Positions 33,867 through 41,165 of a stretch of 52,423 bases of DNA are shown piece after piece; position 1 is the stretch's first letter, and each line of letters opens with the position of its first letter. A model generated the notes under the pieces. It saw only the letters and a list, made by a program, of their open reading frames with translations, did not search any database and was not told where the DNA came from. The position numbers were made by a program, and so were the translations under genes. The DNA comes from a virus: IMG/VR virus record IMGVR_UViG_3300020172_003900, positions 1 to 52,423 of that record; one strand, given 5' to 3'.

Positions 33867-33897
33867 CAAATGTATGGATTTTTTTTTAATCTTCAAA
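33867..33897 (-). promoter_or_regulatory. Promoter of the large noncoding RNA
   Basis: Minus strand TTTG, 19 bases, TACATTTG; transcription should start near 33862. Confidence 0.85.
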
Positions 33898-33900
33898 CAA

Positions 33901-34485
33901 TTAAGATAAAAAAGACAAAACTTTTTCTTTAATTCCAGATTGTTTTAACCCTTCATTCGCGCTTGGAGTTAAGACAAAATTTTCTAATCCCCAATCGTGA
34001 GTAAACTTCATACCATAATACATACCTGTTTTACCCATATCAAGGTCATCTATTGAAACCCAATGAGTAACTTCGGGATGGTCGTGTAAGTACTGTTTAA
34101 TTTCAATTGTACGAGTTTGTTGTAAATCCCAATCTCTAGACCAAATAAAGTTATTTCCGTGTACCGTACATTCACTTAAATTAGGTGTAAAGGCGATTGG
34201 TTTTTTTGAAATACCTTTTGACTCATAGTACTCACCCATTTCCTCAACATTTGCCCATCTTTTCCAATCCGAAGATACAACAATCTCAGCACCAGTTTCT
34301 TCTAAAATTTTATTTAAAACTTTAACCGCCTTTTCGTTGAAGTTGTCAAATCTATACTCGATTGGCATACCTTTAACATCCATAGTAAGTTTATTACCTT
34401 CCCATTTTTGTCTTTTCTTGTAACGACCTCCCCACTCTGTGGATAAACAGATTACTCCGTCGTGGTCTAAAAATATAACTTTCAT
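33901..34485 (-). CDS. HAD-superfamily phosphatase (RNA-repair-type candidate)
   Basis: A 194-residue protein with the HAD nucleophile motif MKVIFLDHDGVI (Asp7, Asp9), motif II in EIVVSSDWKRW, and an acidic motif WVSIDDLDMG. The sequence pattern recalls HAD domains found in multi-domain RNA-repair proteins. A phosphatase acting on RNA ends would fit with the RNA ligase and cREC genes, but the substrate is unknown. The next gene upstream ends two bases before its ATG. Confidence 0.78.
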   Translation of the reverse strand: MKVIFLDHDGVICLSTEWGGRYKKRQKWEGNKLTMDVKGMPIEYRFDNFNEKAVKVLNKILEETGAEIVVSSDWKRWANVEEMGEYYESKGISKKPIAFTPNLSECTVHGNNFIWSRDWDLQQTRTIEIKQYLHDHPEVTHWVSIDDLDMGKTGMYYGMKFTHDWGLENFVLTPSANEGLKQSGIKEKVLSFLS

Positions 34486-34486
34486 A

Positions 34487-34654
34487 TTATTTTTTAATTA
34501 TATAACCTAAATTTTCAAAAATTAAAATCATCCCTACAAATGATAAGATAATACAAATTATCTTCATAAACAAATCTAAAGGTGTTTTTTTACTCCAAAT
34601 AACACCAAAAAAGAAAAACAATAGTGTTGCGATAATATTGAATATTAGTTGCAT
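34487..34654 (-). CDS. Small membrane protein (55 residues)
   Basis: MQLIFNIIATLLFFFFGVIW..., two hydrophobic segments separated by SKKTP, ending YIIKK. Read directly from the sequence. It fits exactly between the HAD gene and the membrane hydrolase gene. A holin-like role is possible but unsupported. Confidence 0.65.
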   Translation of the reverse strand: MQLIFNIIATLLFFFFGVIWSKKTPLDLFMKIICIILSFVGMILIFENLGYIIKK

Positions 34655-34659
34655 AGTTT

Positions 34660-35613
34660 TTATTTATTTATTAGGTCAAAGATACTAATTTTTTTGTAAG
34701 GTTTGTTAGGGATTATTGTAATTTTTTTAATTTTTTTCGATAATTCTACAGGGTCTTGGTTTGTTTCAAGATATTCTTTAATTAATGATTGTAATGGTTT
34801 TGCCAAACTATTATCAATATTAGTGTGAGTACAATTTGAAACTGCGTAATTTACAACTTTTGTCTTTTCTTTATTGATTGGGTAAGCGTTACCTCCTGAT
34901 AATAATTCTTCTTGGAATTCATCAATATCTCTAACATAATAATTTAAACACACTTTAACGTTAGATGGTATCATACAATTTAAAACTAACGTTTCTTGAA
35001 CTCTTCTAGTTTTATCCTTATACTGAGGGTCAATTGTTATTAACAAATCTACGTAAATATTTAAACTTTTAAGTTTTTCACAAGCTTTAATTAGATTATA
35101 AGAGCCTAAACTATGACCTAATAACACTACTTTACCGTTAGGATTTAATTGTTTGAAATAATAAACCTCTTGTATAATGTCTTCAGTTGTCAAAAGTAAA
35201 TTGTGTGTACCAGTGTAGGTAGATACGTGGGTACTATCATTAAAATATTTTTTTTCGATTTCACCTAAACCTGGAATATCTCTACTATCGTGATTTTCAA
35301 CCATTGTTTTATTTTTACTTAAAACATCTTCGTGAGGACTAACAAAAGTTCCTTGGGCAATAATAACTAAAGTGTTTTCACTCTTTTTGAGATAATTCAT
35401 ATCATACGGAGTTAGTTCAACTTTATTACTATAATAAGTTAACTTCATTTCGTGTGCGGTTATTAAAAACCCTAAAATCCCTAACAAAAATAATGGGATT
35501 GATTTTAATTTTAATTTGGTAACTTTAATTAAAAACACAAATAACACTAATGTTGCACATAGGTTAAATATTAATTGTGAGTGTACTAAGAAAGATGATA
35601 TAATTTCTGTCAT
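34660..35613 (-). CDS. Membrane-anchored alpha/beta hydrolase
   Basis: A 317-residue protein with two N-terminal membrane segments (about 9-30 and 38-55) followed by a hydrolase domain with nucleophile elbow LLGHSLGSYN (Ser about 169), an acidic candidate in ITIDPQYKD and a late His in NCTHTNID. This is the lipase/esterase layout. The topology would place the enzyme at the membrane surface. It might alter lipids or exclude other phages; the substrate is unknown. Confidence 0.75.
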   Translation of the reverse strand: MTEIISSFLVHSQLIFNLCATLVLFVFLIKVTKLKLKSIPLFLLGILGFLITAHEMKLTYYSNKVELTPYDMNYLKKSENTLVIIAQGTFVSPHEDVLSKNKTMVENHDSRDIPGLGEIEKKYFNDSTHVSTYTGTHNLLLTTEDIIQEVYYFKQLNPNGKVVLLGHSLGSYNLIKACEKLKSLNIYVDLLITIDPQYKDKTRRVQETLVLNCMIPSNVKVCLNYYVRDIDEFQEELLSGGNAYPINKEKTKVVNYAVSNCTHTNIDNSLAKPLQSLIKEYLETNQDPVELSKKIKKITIIPNKPYKKISIFDLINK

Positions 35614-35689
35614 ATTTGTTTTTTTATTTTAATTATAATAAAAAATTACAGTAAATAAATTATGGAAATGAGTTTGTTAGAATGTTTTG

Positions 35690-35763
35690 TAGTGACGATG
35701 GGATTTGAACCCATAACCTTGACCGTATAAGAGTCCTGCGCTCACCAATTACGCCACGTCACT
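35690..35763 (-). tRNA. tRNA-Ile(TAT)
   Basis: Acceptor AGTGACG/CGTCACT, anticodon loop CTTATAC with U33 before TAT, T loop TTCAAAT. One mismatch tops the anticodon stem. TAT is a rare bacterial anticodon for AUA. Confidence 0.85.
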
Positions 35764-35768
35764 ATATG

Positions 35769-35842
35769 TGGTCCCTGTAGGGTTCGAACCTACGACCCCC
35801 TGATTATGAGTCAGATGCTCTAACCGACTGAGCTAAGGGACC
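35769..35842 (-). tRNA. tRNA-Met(CAT), elongator type
   Basis: Acceptor GGTCCCT/AGGGACC, anticodon loop CTCATAA as in bacterial elongator tRNA-Met, T loop TTCGAAC. Confidence 0.92.
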
Positions 35843-35853
35843 TAAATAAAAAA

Positions 35854-35953
35854 GTAGTCAGAGGTTGGTGGGACTATTACCTAGGGGCTAGCACCCGTTC
35901 CCTAATAATCGGTGGACACCGATTGCCCAAATTAGGTACACCAACTTGACTAC
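35854..35953 (-). ncRNA. Cruciform structured RNA with T run
   Basis: Nested perfect arms: GTAGTCA/TGACTAC, GTTGGTG/CACCAAC and TACCTA/TAGGTA, enclosing two hairpins (AATCGGT/ACCGATT and a GGG/CCC stem). On the minus strand the outer stem is followed by TTTTTTATTT. It starts just after the 56-residue ORF. It may be an elaborate terminator, a 3'-end protecting structure, or a separate RNA. Confidence 0.55.
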
Positions 35954-35960
35954 AGATACC

Positions 35961-36131
35961 TTAGAACACTATTAAATCTCCGTGGCAATTATCCCACTCA
36001 TCAATCCAATTTCTAATTGGTTCAATATTAATGTTTTCGGTATCAAATCTCTCGACTTGAGTACCTTGTTCTTCGGTGTTAACTTTTTCAGTTATATTTT
36101 TATTTTCGTTTGGGTCAAATACATAATACAT
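35961..36131 (-). CDS. Hypothetical small acidic protein (56 residues)
   Basis: MYYVFDPNENKNITEKVNTE...LIVF, read directly from the sequence. Not recognised. It fits between tRNA-Thr and the cruciform RNA and is the only open frame there. Confidence 0.55.
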   Translation of the reverse strand: MYYVFDPNENKNITEKVNTEEQGTQVERFDTENINIEPIRNWIDEWDNCHGDLIVF

Positions 36132-36153
36132 TTTATTTGTGTGGGTTTTTTTG

Positions 36154-36227
36154 AGCCTCCAGTCGGAATCGAACCAACGACCTGCTGATTACAAATCAGC
36201 CGCTCTGACCTGCTGAGCTATGGAGGC
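36154..36227 (-). tRNA. tRNA-Thr(TGT)
   Basis: Acceptor GCCTCCA/TGGAGGC, anticodon loop TTTGTAA, discriminator T. Confidence 0.94.
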
Positions 36228-36240
36228 AATTACCATATAA

Positions 36241-36525
36241 TTATTTGATTTTCTTATATATGTAAGTTATAGTATCTCCGATTTTATAGATATCTGACCT
36301 ATCTGTTGAAAATCTTTGACCACACTCTGTTTTGTAGTAATACTTTGGAGTTAATTCGTTGATAGCGACAGGTTGTTTAACCCAAGAACTGTCAATCACA
36401 CACTTAACTACTTTATCACCAGGTTCAATTTTATTACGGTTTTCACATCCAACTAAAAAGAAGGCAACAAAACTAATCAATACGAACCAAAGAAGTGCTA
36501 ACAAGATAGGGATATTTTTTTTCAT
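36241..36525 (-). CDS. Predicted lipoprotein (94 residues)
   Basis: Signal peptide with a long hydrophobic core and lipobox FLVGC (Cys27), then a short beta-rich domain with two further cysteines (VVKCVID, KTECGQ). Probably lipidated and placed in a cell-envelope membrane. A perfect host-type promoter ends five bases before the ATG, so the message may be leaderless and made early. A role in exclusion is a guess. Confidence 0.8.
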   Translation of the reverse strand: MKKNIPILLALLWFVLISFVAFFLVGCENRNKIEPGDKVVKCVIDSSWVKQPVAINELTPKYYYKTECGQRFSTDRSDIYKIGDTITYIYKKIK

Positions 36526-36529
36526 ACAA

Positions 36530-36561
36530 CAAATTTACAACATATTTTTTAAACCGCCAAA
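36530..36561 (-). promoter_or_regulatory. Promoter of the lipoprotein gene
   Basis: Minus strand TTTG, 20 bases, TAAATTTG; final G five bases before the ATG. Confidence 0.85.
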
Positions 36562-36797
36562 TACTTAATTGAATTTTTCTTAATCCATTCAGGGTCGTGT
36601 TTAAACTCTTTCCAATTATCAAAATCTTTTAATTCTTCCAAAACCTCAATCGGTATTAAAGTAAATCCATCAGGAGCAATACCGTCAAATTTATGATACG
36701 ATGCGTATTCAATTTTTTCTTTAATCATTTGACAAAATAATTCATCATTAATAAAATTATTATGTTCTTGTTCTAAAAAGTCTTCGTTAGTATTCAT
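36549..36797 (-). CDS. Hypothetical small protein (82 residues)
   Basis: MNTNEDFLEQEHNNFINDELFC..., acidic and helical, not recognised. The frame is open further upstream into tRNA-Arg, but ATG 36797 is the first start outside the tRNA and is taken as real. Its last codons overlap the promoter of the next gene. Confidence 0.65.
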   Translation of the reverse strand: MNTNEDFLEQEHNNFINDELFCQMIKEKIEYASYHKFDGIAPDGFTLIPIEVLEELKDFDNWKEFKHDPEWIKKNSIKYLAV

Positions 36798-36811
36798 AAT
36801 CAATTGATAAG

Positions 36812-36885
36812 TGACCTCGGAAGGATTCGAACCTTCGACCCACAACTTAGAAGGTTGTTGCTCTATCCATCTGAGCTACGAGGCC
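36812..36885 (-). tRNA. tRNA-Arg(TCT)
   Basis: Acceptor GGCCTCG/CGAGGTC, anticodon loop CTTCTAA, T loop TTCGAAT. Confidence 0.94.
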
Positions 36886-36890
36886 ATATT

Positions 36891-37067
36891 TTATATTTTT
36901 TTAATGTTATATTTATGACCTGAGTCTGAATTTAATTCAAATATTTTCCTCATTTGATTAGCCTCGTCCTCAGTCTCAAATTCCCATATCTCATTTTGAG
37001 AATTCAATATTATTACGGGCAATTCAACACCGTTTAAATTTTTAATAAATTTTATAATAACCCACAT
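36891..37067 (-). CDS. Hypothetical small protein (58 residues)
   Basis: MWVIIKFIKNLNGVELPVIILNSQNEIWEF..., ending NIKKI; read directly. A beta-beta then helix appearance, of the kind found in short phage accessory proteins. A host-type promoter lies 23 bases upstream. Confidence 0.65.
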   Translation of the reverse strand: MWVIIKFIKNLNGVELPVIILNSQNEIWEFETEDEANQMRKIFELNSDSGHKYNIKKI

Positions 37068-37089
37068 AGTTTTTTTGTTTCTTTCATTA

Positions 37090-37121
37090 CAAAGGTACGG
37101 ATTAAATATGAATTAATCAAA
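37090..37121 (-). promoter_or_regulatory. Promoter of the 58-residue gene and tRNA-Arg
   Basis: Minus strand TTTG, 20 bases, TACCTTTG. Confidence 0.82.
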
Positions 37122-37275
37122 TAAGTCCAAGTAAAATTAGTGATTTATGGATTAATAACAACATTAATATGAATACGCCAAAAATCACAGTATATCCAAA
37201 AACACGATTATTACCCATCACTTGTTTTTTTGAACGTCCTTGCCATTCATCAGAATCCCAATCATCATTACTCAT
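37117..37275 (-). CDS. Small membrane protein (52 residues)
   Basis: MSNDDWDSDEWQGRSKKQVMGNN then a single hydrophobic segment (YTVIFGVFILMLLLI) and a short tail. Read directly. Acidic N-terminus and one membrane helix; not recognised. Confidence 0.6.
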   Translation of the reverse strand: MSNDDWDSDEWQGRSKKQVMGNNRVFGYTVIFGVFILMLLLIHKSLILLGLI

Positions 37276-37302
37276 ACCTATAAGTATTTAATTGTTTATT
37301 TG

Positions 37303-37374
37303 CGGTCCCACGGGGAATCGAACCCCGAACTCAGCCGTGACAGGGCTGCATTATAGCCGTTTAACTATGAGACC
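37303..37374 (-). tRNA. tRNA-Asp(GTC)
   Basis: Acceptor GGTCTCA/TGGGACC, discriminator G, anticodon loop CTGTCAC. Confidence 0.94.
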
Positions 37375-37379
37375 TTTTG

Positions 37380-37452
37380 AGCGGATAGTGAGAATCGAAC
37401 TCACATCTTCAGCTTGGAAGGCTGAAGTAATGAACCATTATACGATATCCGC
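37380..37452 (-). tRNA. tRNA-Gly(TCC)
   Basis: Acceptor GCGGATA/TATCCGC, anticodon loop CTTCCAA, discriminator T. Confidence 0.94.
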
Positions 37453-37461
37453 TTATTATTG

Positions 37462-37534
37462 AGCGGTAGACAGGATTCGAACCTGCGACCCTAACCTTGG
37501 CAAGGTTATGCTCTACCAACTGAGCTACTACCGC
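37462..37534 (-). tRNA. tRNA-Gly(GCC)
   Basis: Acceptor GCGGTAG/CTACCGC, anticodon loop TTGCCAA, discriminator T. Confidence 0.94.
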
Positions 37535-37619
37535 GTTTAGATGAGTCGTGGACTTGTGTACCACTTTTGTCCCCCTTTAAATTATTCACTAACCCCAGGT
37601 GTAGGGAAACCCATCTTAG

Positions 37620-37694
37620 TTGCGGGGGCGGGATTCGAACCCACGTAGTTTGGCTTATGAGACCAAGCTGGAACCAACTCCAGTCCACCCCGCG
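37620..37694 (-). tRNA. Initiator-like tRNA-Met(CAT), divergent
   Basis: Acceptor CGCGGGG/CCCCGCA with an unpaired C1-A72, the hallmark of bacterial initiator tRNA, and anticodon loop CTCATAA. The D arm is unusual and the anticodon stem has only two of the three conserved G-C pairs (TTGGT/GCCAA). Confidence 0.75.
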
Positions 37695-37798
37695 ATATAT
37701 CTTTGTCATCACTTCGGCCACATCGTGAAAGCCGCCCCTCACGCGTTGTTTAAAGGAATCCGATTGCGGCCTCATCCTACCGAGTTATGATAACTTTG
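37695..37798 (-). other. GC-rich spacer between the two initiator-like tRNAs
   Basis: About 100 bases with no recognised gene, including GATGTGGCCGAAGTGATGAC and CGTGAGGGGCGGC. Its base composition is unlike ordinary spacers here. It may hold a structured RNA or processing signals. Confidence 0.35.
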
Positions 37799-37871
37799 TT
37801 GCGAGAGGAGGATTCGAACCTCCGACCTCAAGGTTATGAGCCTTGCGAGCTACCACTGCTACTATCTCGCG
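37799..37871 (-). tRNA. Initiator tRNA-fMet(CAT)
   Basis: Acceptor CGCGAGA/TCTCGCA with unpaired C1-A72; D arm AGCAGTGGTAGCT and loop CTCATAA match bacterial initiator tRNA closely. Anticodon stem CAAGG/CCTTG. Confidence 0.88.
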
Positions 37872-37877
37872 ATGTTG

Positions 37878-37951
37878 TGGAGATGGTGAGAATCGAACTC
37901 ACCTCAGATTGATTGCAAATCAATCTCGTCGGCCTTGAGACATACACCCCC
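37878..37951 (-). tRNA. tRNA-Ala(TGC)
   Basis: Acceptor GGGGGTG/CATCTCC with the G3-U70 pair that marks alanine, anticodon loop TTTGCAA. Confidence 0.93.
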
Positions 37952-37957
37952 ATCATT

Positions 37958-38239
37958 TTAAACGTTGTACTTATCTCCTAATTTATTAATTAGGTCAAGT
38001 TCTTCGTTACTCATTCTATGATAAGAATTGGCAATTCTATCACAAAACATTCTGTGGTCTTTTTCCATCCAACCCATTTTAGTGTCTGACACTAAAATAG
38101 ATGTACTTGAGATATGACCGTCCTCGACCAAAGCTATAATAAGCTCTTTAAGTTCTCGAGGTGAACAAGCGGTTAAAAAGTCGTCAACACTAACTTCAAT
38201 TTCCGCCTCAACTTCCACATAATCCGAAAATTCTGGCAT
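37958..38239 (-). CDS. Hypothetical acidic protein (93 residues)
   Basis: MPEFSDYVEVEAEIEVSVDDFLTACSPREL..., an acidic, mostly helical protein I do not recognise. It lies between tRNA-Ala and tRNA-Glu in the same direction, so it is probably transcribed with the tRNAs. Confidence 0.65.
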   Translation of the reverse strand: MPEFSDYVEVEAEIEVSVDDFLTACSPRELKELIIALVEDGHISSTSILVSDTKMGWMEKDHRMFCDRIANSYHRMSNEELDLINKLGDKYNV

Positions 38240-38259
38240 AATTATTTTTTTTTAGTTTG

Positions 38260-38331
38260 TAGTCCGTGCGGGAATCGAACCCGCCTTTTATCCGTGAAAG
38301 GGATATGTCCTAACCGATAGACGAACGGACC
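38260..38331 (-). tRNA. tRNA-Glu(TTC)
   Basis: Acceptor GGTCCGT/ACGGACT with a terminal G-U pair, anticodon loop CTTTCAC, T loop TTCGATT. Confidence 0.93.
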
Positions 38332-38346
38332 ATTTAAAATCTTTAA

Positions 38347-38377
38347 CAAAGATACAACCAATATTTCAAAGAACAAA
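38347..38377 (-). promoter_or_regulatory. Promoter of the tRNA-Glu unit
   Basis: Minus strand TTTG, 19 bases, TATCTTTG. A boxA-like GTTCTTTGAAAT overlaps the upstream element (38363-38375), so that boxA could act only on transcripts from farther upstream. Confidence 0.75.
38363..38375 (-). promoter_or_regulatory. boxA-like element before tRNA-Glu unit
   Basis: Minus strand TGTTCTTTGAAAT, part of a 17-base identity with the element before tRNA-Pro, and likewise just downstream of a short ORF plus terminator. Confidence 0.5.
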
Positions 38378-38394
38378 ATTTAAAACTCATTAAA

Positions 38395-38427
38395 AACAAA
38401 AAACCCATCTCTTTTGGAGATGGGTTC
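38395..38427 (-). terminator. Terminator after the 24-codon ORF
   Basis: AACCCATCTC (38402-38411) pairs with GAGATGGGTT (38417-38426), then a T run on the minus strand. Confidence 0.9.
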
Positions 38428-38450
38428 AGTGAATTCATAGTATAGGAATA

Positions 38451-38525
38451 TCACACCATCTCCATTGGAGTAGTCGCTTCAGTTCTATCTGTCCCACCTA
38501 TTAGTATGATATGTAATGTTTTCAT
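38451..38525 (-). CDS. Very short ORF of 24 residues before a terminator
   Basis: MKTLHIILIGGTDRTEATTPMEMV. The frame is short, but it has a promoter-like element upstream and a strong terminator 24 bases downstream, the same layout as the 36- and 35-residue ORFs next to stable-RNA units. Protein product uncertain. Confidence 0.4.
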   Translation of the reverse strand: MKTLHIILIGGTDRTEATTPMEMV

Positions 38526-38548
38526 TTGCAGTTTTATTCGTTTTTTAT

Positions 38549-38579
38549 TAAATATACCTATATAACGTAAAAAGTCAAA
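38549..38579 (-). promoter_or_regulatory. Candidate promoter of the 24-codon ORF
   Basis: Minus strand TTTG, 19 bases, TATATTTA; last base differs from the consensus G, as for the lipoprotein gene at 19462. Confidence 0.5.
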
Positions 38580-38586
38580 TTTTATT

Positions 38587-40404
38587 TTAAAAATTAAATC
38601 CAAGTTTACCTTTTAATGGTTTAAGTTTAGTTTTATTATTAGTTTTATTTGGTTTTTCTATTGGTTTTGTTTCATCTCGTCTATTAATTATAACATCCTT
38701 ATTATTACCAACATCTACCTTTCTAACAATTTTATTATTAGAACTAAGTAAAGATAACACGTTTTGTCTAACATTATTATTTGAAATGTTAGTCTCATCC
38801 ATTTTAAATTCTACGATAGTCTCAGGTTTTAAAACTTTTTCCTCAACAGGTTTAATATATTTTTTAATCTCAGGGTTTTTAGAATCTAAAACTCTAACTG
38901 AACTTGTTTTGTCTAATTTTTTAATTACTTCACTAATATTATGACTAACAATATCTTTGTTTTTTATAATATTTTTATTATTTGTTTCATTATTTAATAA
39001 TTTTACATATGTAAAATCTAAACAATTATAAATTGGTTCGAAATGTGAAGTTTTTAATTCTTCTAATGGTCCAAAATATTTTTTATTTCTGGACAATTGA
39101 ACATATTCTTTTCTTAAATCTGATTTAAAATTTGTTTTAGGGTCACTAGTTAAACCTTTACTGTGAAGTCTCCTATAAAATAAAACAGATTTAGTTAAAT
39201 TTATTTTAACTCCATTTTTTTGTATTCTACCCATAAAGTCAGAGTCCGCGGCGCACCTCCATCCTTCAAATCCATTTAAGTTAAGAAAAATTTCTTTATG
39301 TATACCAAAAACCCCTTCACCCCATAAATTATTATCTTTTTTTGATTTAATATTTTCTAAATTAAAATCACCTGAAAAATTATAAAATTTTGGTTTAACA
39401 CATTCAAATTCGGATAATTTACTAATTATTTCATTAATCATAGTTTTATCCATAATATCATCTGAATCAAAAAATAATAAGTTTTTTGATTTTGAATATA
39501 ATGTTAAAGTATTTTTAATGACATAAGGTCCTACATTTTCTTTGAAATAATAAAATTTAATATGAGGATTAAACTTATTTTGATTAACATATTTTAAAGT
39601 ATTTCTACAACTATCTATTCCCACCAAAACTTCAAAACTTATACTATCACCGCAAGACAAAATAACTGAATCTAAACATTCTTTTAAAAACTCAACATTA
39701 TCGTATGTCGGAACAATAATACTAATTTTCTTATCGGTTAAAACATCATTTGTTAATACTGTTTGTTTTAAGTCTGATTTATATTCATTATTATAAATTG
39801 ATTCGTTTATCATTTGTTGGGTAACAAACCCTGAATTATGTCTTACACAAATAATATCTATATTATTTTCAATTGCATATTTACCTACCCAAACATCTGC
39901 CATATTAGGTTCCCTAAAATAATCCATATTTACTTTAAATAAATCAGTATGAAAAGCCATAACACCAGTCCCTCCAAATTGGACTTTAGTGTCTTTATTT
40001 AAAAGTTGGTTAAAATGAAATAATTGATTTTTATCCGAATAATAACTTTTTATGGGAGGGTTGTTAAAATTTCTTCCGTGAATTGTTATAAATGATTTAC
40101 GTTTATATTCCTCAATTTTACCTATCATATATTCAGAATAATTTTCTGGATATATTAAATCATCATCAATAGTGAAAAAGTACCCTTCAGAATTTATTAA
40201 ATTGTAAAATTTATAGGCGTCTCCTTTATCATTATCACTAATAAATAAATTAATTTTTTTATCAAATAATTCCACAGGAATTTCATCATAATCATTTAAA
40301 GTCAAATTGATTATGTCGCATTGATTATATATCGAATTAATAGTATTAATTAAAGTATCTGCTCTTTTGTAGCTCGCTATGTTATATATTACTTTGTCTT
40401 TCAT
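38587..40404 (-). CDS. Two-domain glycosyltransferase
   Basis: A 605-residue protein. The first domain (IYNIASYKRADTLINTINSIY, then FTIDDDLIYP) is a GT-A-type fold; the second (SIIVPTYDNVEFLKECLDSV, then FFDSDDIMD and CAADSDFMGR) is a classic family 2 glycosyltransferase. The C-terminal 130 residues are polar and lysine-rich. I chose ATG 40404 because it overlaps the upstream stop as ATGA. With its neighbours it probably builds or alters a glycan on phage DNA, virion or host surface. Confidence 0.85.
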   Translation of the reverse strand: MKDKVIYNIASYKRADTLINTINSIYNQCDIINLTLNDYDEIPVELFDKKINLFISDNDKGDAYKFYNLINSEGYFFTIDDDLIYPENYSEYMIGKIEEYKRKSFITIHGRNFNNPPIKSYYSDKNQLFHFNQLLNKDTKVQFGGTGVMAFHTDLFKVNMDYFREPNMADVWVGKYAIENNIDIICVRHNSGFVTQQMINESIYNNEYKSDLKQTVLTNDVLTDKKISIIVPTYDNVEFLKECLDSVILSCGDSISFEVLVGIDSCRNTLKYVNQNKFNPHIKFYYFKENVGPYVIKNTLTLYSKSKNLLFFDSDDIMDKTMINEIISKLSEFECVKPKFYNFSGDFNLENIKSKKDNNLWGEGVFGIHKEIFLNLNGFEGWRCAADSDFMGRIQKNGVKINLTKSVLFYRRLHSKGLTSDPKTNFKSDLRKEYVQLSRNKKYFGPLEELKTSHFEPIYNCLDFTYVKLLNNETNNKNIIKNKDIVSHNISEVIKKLDKTSSVRVLDSKNPEIKKYIKPVEEKVLKPETIVEFKMDETNISNNNVRQNVLSLLSSNNKIVRKVDVGNNKDVIINRRDETKPIEKPNKTNNKTKLKPLKGKLGFNF

Positions 40405-41165
40405 TGAAAATACTCTGGGTACCAATTTTTAAATTTTTCAACTCTCCCTAAATTCGGGGTTCTTTGTTTTATTTCAGGATTTGTTTCATAGAAAAAAATA
40501 TCCCATAATGAGCCAATGTCTATTAAAAAATTATCATTACCATAATGAGGAAATAGTTCATCTATAAATACGTTTGTCGCCATAGACGATGAGAATAAAA
40601 CTATATTATCTTTAGTTAATACTTTTTTAATTTCACTTAAAATTTCCTCTTTTTTCTCATAACAATTCAAGGTAGGAACTTCAATAAACTCCTTAACCTT
40701 TAAAAACTTAATTTCTGATAGGTATTTTGGACCAACAATAATTAAATTATTTTCATTTAGAGTTGATACAAATTTGTTAAATGTATTATGGTCATCCCTC
40801 ATACTATGTTGTAAGAAATCTGAATATTGATAAACTCCATTCATCAAATCATTCTCGACTAACAATTTAGTATATTCTTTAAGGTTATCGTCATCAATCC
40901 ATTCCCCCAAATATTGTATAAAGTATTTTTTACCATCACTATGGTTTAAACTTTCATTAAGTTCCTTCCCCATTTTTGGAAAATAATCGTGATTATCACA
41001 GTTTTTAACAGAATTAATTTCAACACCGTCAAGTTGTTTAATTCCACATATTAATTCCCCATCATTAAATCTTGAATATGAGAAGTACTCTTTGTTAATT
41101 ATTCTATTCGTAAAATAATCCATATCATAATTAACGTATTTATTTTTTTTAAAATCCTCTATCAT
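40401..41165 (-). CDS. GT-D-type glycosyltransferase (DUF1792-like)
   Basis: A 254-residue protein with FSYSRFNDGELICGI near residue 28-42, the DGE motif region of the GT-D fold, plus LIIVGPKYLS and LIDIGSLWD later. GT-D enzymes extend protein-linked glycans in streptococci. It overlaps both neighbours by a few bases (translational coupling). Confidence 0.75.
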   Translation of the reverse strand: MIEDFKKNKYVNYDMDYFTNRIINKEYFSYSRFNDGELICGIKQLDGVEINSVKNCDNHDYFPKMGKELNESLNHSDGKKYFIQYLGEWIDDDNLKEYTKLLVENDLMNGVYQYSDFLQHSMRDDHNTFNKFVSTLNENNLIIVGPKYLSEIKFLKVKEFIEVPTLNCYEKKEEILSEIKKVLTKDNIVLFSSSMATNVFIDELFPHYGNDNFLIDIGSLWDIFFYETNPEIKQRTPNLGRVEKFKNWYPEYFQ

